Assembly: GCA_028565635.1 (NCBI GenBank)
Contig: JAOXYB010025314.1
Location: 1 to 11,391 of the forward strand
Length of the DNA stretch: 11,391 nt
Direction of reading: 5' to 3'
Origin: Phoronis ovalis
Taxonomy: Eukaryota > Phoronida > Phoronidae
Shown here: piece by piece, positions 1-8,700 of the stretch
Layout: each line of letters starts with the position of its first letter
Position numbering within the stretch: the stretch's first letter is position 1
Made by a program: the position numbers and the translations under genes
Notes under the pieces: generated by a model
Databases searched by the model: none
Seen by the model: only the letters and a program-made list of their open reading frames with translations
What the model was told of the DNA's origin: nothing

Positions 1-159
1 AACAGTATGTCTGACACTTATTTCGTGTCTGTTTAGAGGTACAACTAGTTTTTGAAAAATTCCATTGGGTGCCCTTGCTGCAGTTGACATAAATATATTA
101 GTTCCTGTAAATGTATTGTATGATTTATAATATGCTCCTTTAAAACCATCATTGAGGCC
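1..159 (-). other. Unassigned open frame running off the left edge
   Basis: On the minus strand all 53 codons from 159 to 1 are open, after a TAA at 160-162. The residues look protein-like (for example GLNDGFKGAYYKSYNTFTG), but I recognise no family. No good splice acceptor adjoins it: the one pyrimidine-rich AG nearby (tttttctccag, about 180-190) would open into stops in all three frames. It may be the edge of an exon of a further minus-strand gene, or chance. Confidence 0.15.
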
Positions 160-474
160 TTAATTAGCAGCATTCATCTGGAGAAAAATTCCATTTTCTT
201 CCTTCTGTTACTGCTTAGTATACAATATCATTTTTGTGTTTAACACATTTATTATGTAGATCAGTCACAGAGTGCACTCAAGTCAACTTCTGATTAACTT
301 ACAGTTAGTAGAATGTTCTCAGTATGTTCTCTATCAATTTATATACATGATTGTTATATGATACTATCTGATCAACGACACATGTACACGCACCAGACAT
401 GTATATTTTTAAAAATATAGTAATTAATTAAATAAATTCTTTAATCGAATGAAAATTCAGCAGAATGTAAATGT
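160..474. other. AT-rich spacer, nothing recognised
   Basis: This stretch lies between the left-edge open frame and the 3' end of the broken paralogue. Stops are frequent in all frames and no repeat, RNA gene or clear poly(A) signal for the paralogue was found. Confidence 0.6.
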
Positions 475-2303
475 TCAGAAGATTATGCCACACACCGTGT
501 GTAGATCGATCGCAATTCCGACTAAGCTTAATGCGTTATCTGAATATATAGTAGATACGTTTATGTAGCATTCGTTTGTGCCACTAACATTTGTTGCGTT
601 GCATATATAATTGTTGGTCAAAAATTCCGATCTGCTAATTGCTATAACCGCAGTGTTTAAGACATTTGTCCGCTTTCTTGGCGGTTGGTATTCAGGTATG
701 TTTCAATCAGGAGTCTCCCACGTGACAAGTAGACCAGGGTCTCCATTTGATCTGATGTACAATGAAATTCTAATTTAGCGCCCTTATTGCCAATTGTTAT
801 ATTGGTACTGGATGGCTCATTACAGGTCAGTGTGACATTCGAAAGAGATTCCAAAGGCTCAGTCGCCACTGGTGTAGCACAACTGATACGGTGCATAGTT
901 TCATCTGACATATGAGGGACTTCTGAAGCACATCTCAAAGACACAAAAAGCGAAGCATTGTATACACTCCACGGTCGAATTTCCTTAAGCTCGCAATTAC
1001 AATGTAACGGTTTGTCACCCAATGATACATGTAAGTCATGAATTCCAAACATAAGTGCTTGCAGATCAATAGGCAAAGTGTGTAGCTTGTTACTATCCAG
1101 ACATAGAGCTCCATGTGTTTGCCTGAATTTGTCAGTAACCGCATTCAGTGAACCTGTTTCAATATAATTAAAATTACTTCCAGCCAAAGATAAAAGACAC
1201 AGATAAGGGGAGATGCCAGTAAACATTCTTTGAGTAACAGCATGCAAATTATTGTTTTCAAGATGAAGTTCGGTCGTTTAATTTGGGAACCTAGAAAATA
1301 ATCCTTCACGGATCGATATGAGTAAAGTTGCTATGAGTTAATCAGAGACTTGACAGAGTACTAATAGAAGTGTCTAGTAATTGGTCGTTCAATTTGTTGT
1401 AGTCAAGACGAAGTTCTTACAAGTTTGGAAATCTGGAAAAAGCTGCTTCGGAGATGTGAGAAATATTATTATATGATAGCAACAGATTCTGGACAGTGCT
1501 ACTAAAAAACACTCCATTATATCCGGAACGGATGAGACCATGTTATGTTGTAAAAGAAAAAGTGCGGAATGTAAAAACCGGAAAATCTAAGGCAAATATG
1601 TTAGTAAAGGAAAGATTCAATGTTGATAGCTGTGACATTTCATTAAGCGCTCCGTCAACTATAAATGATATTTCGTTGGAACTTAGATCCAAGAATATTA
1701 TTTTTTCAAGTCCTCTGAGAGTTTCTCTTGAAATGTATGACCCTAGTTGTTATTCCTCAGATTTAATCGTTTAATTTTGGTTAACTGGTTGAATGCACAA
1801 TCAGACATGTCGTTTCCCTCTAGACAAAGATTTTCCAGGTTCTGCAAACCATTGAAAGACTCCCTCGTAATTTATGACATATTATTGTTTGCAAGACTTA
1901 ACTTATTAATGTTAGATAATTGGCTGAAGGGATAATCAAAAATATGTGAAATGACGTTCCTTTGTAGTAACACTTTTTACTGGTTCTGTAATCCATAGAA
2001 AATTCCCCACGAAATATTTGACAAATCATTGTTCTGTATTTCCTGAGTGACAAGACCTGTTAAATTACCAAGTGTTCCATCAGGAATATGATCGAGCTCA
2101 TTATAGTGTAAAGAAAGATGTGTATTAGAATTCGAGTATGCGTCTGTAGAGATCTCAGTAGAGATAGTATATCTAATATACACATATATGTGCTCTGACT
2201 GATCCAGGAAGATGTGTATTAGAATTCGAGTATGCGTCTGTAGATATCTCAGTAGAGATAGTATATTTAATATACACATATATGTGCTCTGACTGATCCA
2301 GGA
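475..2303 (-). pseudogene. Broken, shortened paralogue of the LRR-Ig receptor
   Basis: Colinear with the intact gene but heavily damaged. From high to low coordinates it shows LRR1-2 (about 1995-2120), LRR3-6 (about 1743-1994), pieces matching LRR16-17 and LRR35-36 (about 1570-1740), LRR37-39 and 43-46 (about 1060-1510), an LRRCT that keeps its CNC pair, and an Ig region ending in YICNATN. Disabling changes: in-frame stops at 1977-1979, 1872-1874, 1743-1745, 1543-1545, 1417-1419, 1342-1344 (a TGG Trp codon in the intact gene, TGA here), 1278-1280 and 703-705 (a Gly codon in the intact gene). Frameshifts lie near 1735-1745 and 745-755, with a 4-base gatc insertion at about 1311-1314. The last Ig frame runs to a TGA at 475-477. 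There is no stalk, membrane span or tyrosine tail, and most of the middle LRRs are missing. The longest surviving open piece is 657-1247. Expression as a protein is very unlikely. Confidence 0.9.
2116..2303. repeat. 94-bp perfect-period tandem duplication (two copies)
   Basis: Copy 1 is 2116-2209 and copy 2 is 2210-2303. They differ at only two bases that I can find (g/t near 2151/2245 and c/t near 2173/2267). Each copy includes the 12-base perfect palindrome cacatatatgtg (2181-2192 and 2275-2286) and a gtatat/atatac inverted pair. The lower copy overlaps the start of LRR1 homology in the broken paralogue. Because 94 is not a multiple of three, the duplication itself would shift the frame. 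Confidence 0.95.
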
Positions 2304-2647
2304 CATTCATCCGGGTTATCGTTATTGAGGTCACGCTAGATGCTGCTGCTAAAGAAAGAATCTGAATAAGTTTAGCTGCGACAATGTATTTTCTGCGTCA
2401 TTTATACAACAAAAGAATAATAAAAATGGTGCTTCGAAGAATAAGATCTTCCAAAACCACTCTTACAATATAGTTTTCCTGTTTTGTATTTAATAGACAA
2501 TATCTGCGACAAATCAAGTAACTGGAGATAATGTTTGTTCCTCACAGGTAATTACACTACAGTAAATCGTATCAGATATTTTACATATTTTTTTCTGGAG
2601 TTAAATTAAATTAAAGTTAATGAGAATGATTTGTTTTTTGCATCAGT

Positions 2648-3220
2648 AATTTTAAGTGTTATGGTTGAATATCCATCTATGTTTTTTGAGGCTTAGCTTG
2701 AAAATGTGTGAACATGAATTAACAATACGGTAGCTCTCTACGGGGAATGCCTTTAGTTTATTTGAAAGTACTTCGTTCCGCATTGAATCTGGACAATAGA
2801 ACATTAAATTGTACATTCAGAATGTATTTTCAGATGACGCAGGTTATTATGTAAAATTTTTGCAATGTAAGTTAATGATACCAATAAAACAATGATTGCA
2901 AATTATTGCTTTAGCATATTTGGCAGTAGTTTACGCAATATTGAACATGTACAATAGATCGAGAACATTTACTGGTGGGTACGAATCTTGCTAAAAAAAG
3001 TCGTACATATCGGAAGTGGTACCTACATGAATATCTTCTCATCTAAAAATCGACACGTTTTCTAATTGCATCCAAAGCAATGAACATATTGGTATGACAT
3101 CATTCTAAATGGACATCAATCCCATGATATGCTAGTACAGTGAAAAACACAACAATCAACTTGCAGTGTACGGATACAGTTAGAGAGGAACTAAAATTCG
3201 ACAGACCTGCTTTAATTTGA
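2648..3220 (+). pseudogene. Possible relics of two Ig-domain exons, plus strand
   Basis: Piece one: about 2725-2750 reads NNTVALYGEC, like an Ig B strand. In another frame 2803-2866 reads NIKLYIQNV then SDDAGYYVKFLQ, like Ig E-F strands with the D-x-G-x-Y signature, except that Lys stands at the Cys position. This frame has a TAG at 2797-2799 and is followed directly by GTAAGT (2867-2872), an ideal 5' splice site. Piece two: 3128-3175 reads YASTVKNTTINLQCTD, like an Ig A'-B strand, bounded by TGA at 3125-3127 and 3218-3220. The order fits two successive Ig exons with an intron between them. The distance from Cys to the F strand in piece one is too short for an intact domain. This is motif recognition by eye, unconfirmed. 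Confidence 0.3.
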
Positions 3221-4062
3221 GACTTGTGACCAACAAGTTGATGTTTTTTGTTTATAAAATTAGTTTTATTACAATTTTTTCTTGCGTAAATTTATTCAAT
3301 TAAAATAAAAATAGTTCTTGGTTTACTGATATCCTTTTTTAAGCGTAGGCATTTTAATCTAGGTCTTTTAGCAGAAGTTAAACTGTGCACACATCAACTT
3401 TACACGAAAGCGGCACACTTGTTTGTTATGCGTTCATGAAAATGCCATGGTTTATCGTTGTACAATGGCAGACTTAAATTATATTTCCGTGCATTGAGAT
3501 GCATGCTGTTTCATTTTCCTCACATAAAACTTGCTAACAAAGAAAATGTCTGCTGTATCAGATATAGTGTTTTACTGTATGTGAGTTTTATAAAATACGC
3601 TCTATCGCGGATCCCTGGAATACATTCTAACCCCTTTAAAATACCATCTAATATAATCATGTTCTTATGGATGTTTATGTAGAACGTGATAGGTTATGTA
3701 CAACCTGTTTATTATTAGATATTATGTTTGAAATGGATCGTGGTATTTTCGTGAACGTTGGAGTTATTAAGTAATTTTATTTCATTTGAACTATGAGTCA
3801 TTTCCCATTTCTTCCCTCAATATCCCGTCATAACAGTCGAATATGTTGACGTCTTTCTATCACATTCTTTTGTATATACAGCAGAGCAAATCTCGCAAAC
3901 TACAATGTGATGACAAGGTTTTCTTGAAAGTGTAAAACCAATCCTGTTAAAACAACTTTCTATACAATTTTTCCTTTTTAATTCTGTAATAAAACAAAAG
4001 TCACTCATTTTGAATAAGAATATAATACCAGAGACAAACTTTTTAAAAAGACAAAAGAAAAA
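3221..4062. other. Intergenic AT-rich DNA, nothing recognised
   Basis: The only open frames are short and of AT-driven composition, at 3458-3682 (plus) and 3817-4107 (minus). The latter is Cys-rich but has no spacing matching a known Cys domain, and its start lies inside the 168-bp repeat. I see no domain, RNA gene or mobile element. Confidence 0.6.
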
Positions 4063-4400
4063 AGCCATACAACATTCATCAATTTCATCACAATAAAATG
4101 TTAACATCTATCTTAAAAACGCTTAAGCAGATTAAAACTGATTAAGATAAAATACCAACACCTCAGTGAAGTAGGAAGAAAACTTCTTCGGTCCAAAATT
4201 GCATAATTACATAAGCACGTAATATATATAAGCCATACAATGTCCAGCAAGTTCATTACAATAAAAGTTAAGCATCTATCTTAAAAAATCTTATGCAGTT
4301 AAAATTGATTAACATAAAATACCAAAACCTCAATGAAGTAGAAAAAAACTACTTCGGTCCAAAGTTGGTTATATAATTACATAATAAGCAGATAATATGA
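4063..4400. repeat. Diverged 168-bp tandem duplication
   Basis: Copy 1 (4063-4230) and copy 2 (4231-4400) both start agccatacaa and share in order cat-ctatcttaaaaa, a gattaa-x-ataaaatacca segment, cct-ca-tgaagtag, and cttcggtccaaa. They end in aattacataa with AT-rich tails. Divergence is clearly higher than in the 94-bp repeat, with several small indels. Copy 2 has a hairpin with 7-bp arms (gaagtag 4335-4341, ctacttc 4349-4355) and an A7 loop. A weaker third piece may follow at about 4400-4445 (gttaaaa-attgatt-x-x-tataaaat). It could be a fragment of a non-autonomous element, but I see no terminal inverted repeats or target-site duplication. Confidence 0.8.
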
Positions 4401-5784
4401 ATAAAAGAAACAGAGCCTGTTAAAAATTGATTGGTATAAAATCAGTGGTAAATTGTGCACTACTAATGGTTGTTAGGGAACCGGGTTAGGGACCTTTCAA
4501 TGGGACCGCTGTGCTTTACAATAGAACGCATAATATTTGAAAATATAAGTTATATACCAATGGGAGTTTTAAGGATCTAAACTGACAGGTCTGTGACAGT
4601 ATACGTGTCACGTGGAATAAGAGTGTATTAGTACTACAACAGTAAACATTTACACTTAGTGTTTTGAGGGTCACTCATTTATCTTCTAAGCAAACATCGT
4701 AGCTGAAAATGTATCGGGAAAAGGTCCCTTATATAAAGCATGCAGGTTTACAAGTAAAGAGCGATACTTTGCTATTTTAGCAGAGGGACGTCTAGATCGC
4801 GAACGTAAATACAAGTCCCATATTTAATTATTTCTATGATTATAATGCGACGAGCATTTGATTGTTGCTACTTATAGCTTAGTACATTTCAAATGTGCCT
4901 ACAAATACAACGTGGTTTGTAATGTACGAATATAATGTACATCAGTCAAAAATTCGTTATATAACACTATGTAAGGTCATACGTCTCCAATAGAAATAAA
5001 AACGTAAAAGTTATGCGTAATATAACTAGAATTATTTGAAACTGTAACTGATGGTTCAGTACATCTAGAAATTGTAAATTTCATTACAAATAAATGTAAA
5101 TGGATTCTACATTTTAATTAAAATACATGCATATTCTATAATTATATAAAATTAAATCTGTACAATGAGACAGTCAACATGTGTTTCTTCAATTTATTTA
5201 CATATTTCACAGAATGATATGTAACACGTTACTGTATAAATTAAGCTTACGTAATGGTTTAAAATGTCACACTTTAAAATGGTATTACATTCATGTCAGT
5301 TTGCCATTTCATTGTTAAATTTGTACATTCTGTGGCAACTAATTAGAACTATGCTACGAATAAATTCCAGTGAAAGATGGATTACAACGAATCTGAAGCA
5401 AGCATATAAGGGGAAAGAAGTTAAATTTGATAATGTTATGATATATTATTTGCCAATATGTGGAAAACTGTCCACAGTTTCTCTTAGTCCTCAAACTATA
5501 AGCTTGAAATTTCAAGCAGGACAACACGAAAGCAAGATTCACCAGAATATTTGAGATGTTTCTCCAAAGAGACTGAAATTGTGAAAGTCGATCTCAAACA
5601 GAAAGAATGGTCTTCAAAAATAATACTACATACAAAGGCAGGGGCTTTGTTGAGGCAATTCATGACCATGGCTACCCAAGCCATAGTTTATTTTTTTGAG
5701 CGGCCATCGGGGTTTGGTTGCCATCTTGGGAAAATTCCAACAAAATTTGAACTTCACCTCCTTCGTTCAAATCTTTAACACGTA
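4401..5784. other. Intergenic DNA and probable 3' UTR of the receptor gene
   Basis: The right part (from about 5785 downward) is expected to be the 3' untranslated region of the minus-strand receptor; where it ends is unknown. Plus-strand open frames at 5264-5554 and 5551-5778 are antisense to that region and show no domain. A 45-codon frame at 4690-4827 lacks a Met start and is unassigned. No mobile element was recognised. Confidence 0.5.
5687..5692 (-). other. Candidate poly(A) signal AATAAA for the receptor gene
   Basis: This is the first AATAAA on the minus strand downstream of the TAA stop, about 93 bases after it. Such hexamers are common by chance in AT-rich DNA, and further copies lie at lower coordinates (for example near 5193), so the real 3' end may be farther away. 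Confidence 0.35.
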
Positions 5785-8700
5785 TTACATGTCCAGATTT
5801 TCATATTTAACTATGTCGTCATATGGACTCTCGTAAGAATCATCATTACGTATTTCACCAGCTGACATTACATCTGAAATTGTGTCATAAACATGTTCGC
5901 CAACATTTTTGAGCTCTAAATTGTCATACTGTTTAGATTCTTTGTAATTTTTCTGTTGTACTGTAATATTTATCGCATTGTTATTTTGCACTGCCGCATT
6001 TGTACGTTGAGATCGTCTCTTTACGACAAGGACTATAATAACAATGACGAGGATAAGTATTATGAAACCAGCAACCGCTAAAGGAATCACATAATGTAAT
6101 GGACTGGTAATGTCAGAAGTATCAGTTGAAGTATTTGTGACAAGGACTGTTGTTGTTGTTGTTGTTGTTGTTGGAAATTGTTGCATATTGGTTCGGGATT
6201 CTTTTGTACCTACCATATTTGTTGCATTGCATATGTAATATCCCGATAAAAATTCAGATCTGTGAATTACCATAAACGCGGTGTTTAGGAAATTTGTTCG
6301 ATTGCTTGGTGGTTTGTATTCAGTTATGTTACCGTCAGGAGTCTGCCACGTAATAAGTGGAGCAGGGTCTCCGGTTGAAGTGCAACGAAGCGTTAATACG
6401 TCTTTCGGGTCTATTATTATAATGGGAGTATTTGGCTCTTTACAGTCAAGTGGGACACTTAAAAAAGTTTCTAAGGGTTCAGTCGCCACTGGCGTTGCAC
6501 AGCTGATATTGTAAACATCATCAAAAGAACCTGCTGAATGGCATTGACGAAATCGTGGATAAATATATGTATTCCACTTACGAATTGTTCTAAGCTCACA
6601 ATTGCAATGAAAAGGATTGTCACCCATTGATACTTCTAAATAGCCCCGTGAATCCGCTGCTTTAATAGTTTGTAGGTCGGTTGGCAGCGTTCGTAGCTTG
6701 TTACTATGAAGACAGAGAGAACCGAGACCTGAATATCTGATTATGTCAGTGAACGGTTTCAGGGAATCTTCTTCAATATACGTAATTTCATTTTTACCTA
6801 AATTTAAAACGTTGAGATTGGAACTGATGCCATTGAACATACCTTGAGTTATGATATGCAAATTATTTTTGTCAAGATGAAGTTCATGCAGGTTGGGAAA
6901 CCCGGAAAATGCTCCTTCACTGATATGAGTAAGGTTGTTATGAGTTAACCAGAGAGCGTAAACAGTACTACTATTAAATATTCGGTTTTTAATTTGATCT
7001 CTCAATTTGTTGTAATCAAGATGAAGATTATGCAAATTAGAAAGACCGGAAAATGCTCCTTCATGGATATGAGTAATGTTGTTATGAGTTAACCAGAGAG
7101 TGGAAACAGTACTACTATTAAATAATCTTTCTTTTAGTTGATCTCTCAATTTGTTGTAATCAAGATGAAGATTATGCAAATTAGAAAGACCGGAAAGTGC
7201 TCCTTCATGGATATGAGTAATGTTGTTATGAGTTAACCAGAGAGTGTCAACAGTACCACTTTTAAACATCCGTTCTTTAAATTGCTGTCCCAAAGTGTTG
7301 TGATCAAGATGAACTTCATGCAAGTTTGACATTCTGGAGAAGGCTCCTTCGGCGATGTGTGAAATATTGTTGTGTGATAACCGCAGAGACCGAACAGTGC
7401 TACTAGTGAAAAAGCCATCTGAAACGGAGAGGAAGTTGTTATGTGGTAAATTTAAAGCAAATATACCAGTAGATGAAAGATCCAATTGTAACAGCTGTGA
7501 CATTTCCCTAAAAACTGTAAATGAAAAAGACGAAATAGGATTCCCAGAGAGGTTTATTTGTCGGAGTTTATTTAGATTGGCAAACATTTCAAAATTCAAA
7601 ACTTCAATATCATTATTGGCCAGAAGCAATGTACTGAGAACTGTTAATTCTACAAAAACGGAGCCTTCAAATATTGATAGAGCGTTATCAGAAAGATTTA
7701 ACGTCTGCAGTTGGCGCAGTCCCCTAAACATTTCAGGAGACAGCCGATGTATCTGGTTATGTTCTATGTTCAACGTCCTTAAGGTGGTCAATTCTGAAAA
7801 TGCTCCATTAGAAATCGTTGAAATACAATTATTACCCACATTCAGGTACGATAATATATCTAAACCTGTCAGAGTGAGACTGTTTATGGATTCCAGATTA
7901 TTATGCTGCAGTTCTAGTGAACCAGCGGTGTTAAATCGGTGAAATGTGACACACGAGAATGACCCGTCTTCAATAATTGAGATATCATTATTATGAATTT
8001 TAAGAAATCTTAAATTTGTAAGTCCACAGAAAGTTTGATGCCCGATTGAATGTATTTTATTATATTGGAGACTTAAATAGGTCAGACTTGTCATGCCATT
8101 AAATGCATTGTCAGCGATTTTACTAATGTTGTTGTTGTCGATATAGAGCTGATAAACTTTATGAAGGCCATTGAATGTGTTACGTGATATTGTGTGAATC
8201 CGGTTGTAGCTCATACGCAAATCTGTAAGAGTAATTCCTACATCAAGAAAAGAATAATCTGCAATATCAGTAATACTTGAATTGGACGCAATCAGTTGTA
8301 TAAGGTTAAGGCCGAGTGTTTTATTTGTTATGTTGTGAAGTTGGTTGTTACTTATATCCATGTACGTAAGGCCGCTTAAGTCAGAAAAGGCATTATCTTC
8401 AATTTCAGTGATGCCCGAGTTGAATAGAGACAGAGAATTCAGAGAAACAAGGCCACTTAGTGCTAAGCTAGTTATTATTTTTATCGCGTTTTCTTGTAAA
8501 TAGAGATACTTAAGACCCGTTAAACCAGAAAATGCTTCAGCTTCGATGTTACTGACACTATTTCCAGATAGATTCAGCCATTGTAACTTGGATAGGCCAC
8601 TGAAAGTATATTTAGTTATATTAAGAATACGATTGCCACTTACGTCTAAATCAGTAACTTTTATCAAGCTTAGAAATGATCCATCCTCAATACTTGAAAT

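Noticed and set aside
1496-1774. A 92-codon plus-strand open frame, and another at 1747-1935.
   Set aside because: Antisense shadows of decayed LRRs in the broken paralogue; the residues mirror the antisense frames of the intact gene.
1977-2306. A 109-codon minus-strand frame that starts with Met.
   Set aside because: Its first half is just the 94-bp duplication read through, and its second half is LRR1-2 of the pseudogene ending at the first premature stop. Not an independent gene.
3817-4107. A 96-codon Cys-rich minus-strand frame, considered as a small secreted or RING-like protein.
   Set aside because: Cys spacing fits no zinc-binding or disulfide family I know, there is no clear signal peptide, and its start overlaps repeat DNA.
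4420-4460. A plus-strand reading KIDWYKISGK resembling an Ig C strand.
   Set aside because: The segment looks like a partial third copy of the 168-bp repeat, whose other copies do not read this way, so the match is likely accidental.
4475-4491. Two TTAGGG hexamers close together, like telomeric repeat.
   Set aside because: Only two copies and not in tandem register; chance.
4690-4827. A 45-codon plus-strand frame without Met.
   Set aside because: Short, no family recognised and no good splice signals at its edges.
5264-5778. Two plus-strand frames (96 and 75 codons) just beyond the receptor stop.
   Set aside because: They are antisense to the probable 3' UTR, show no domain and have AT-driven residue use.
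7355-7942. A 195-codon open frame on the plus strand.
   Set aside because: It lies wholly antisense to the LRR array. The periodic LRR codons keep the opposite frame open, and several shorter antisense frames (8546-8899, 9497-9697, 6281-6514) have the same cause. No domain of its own.
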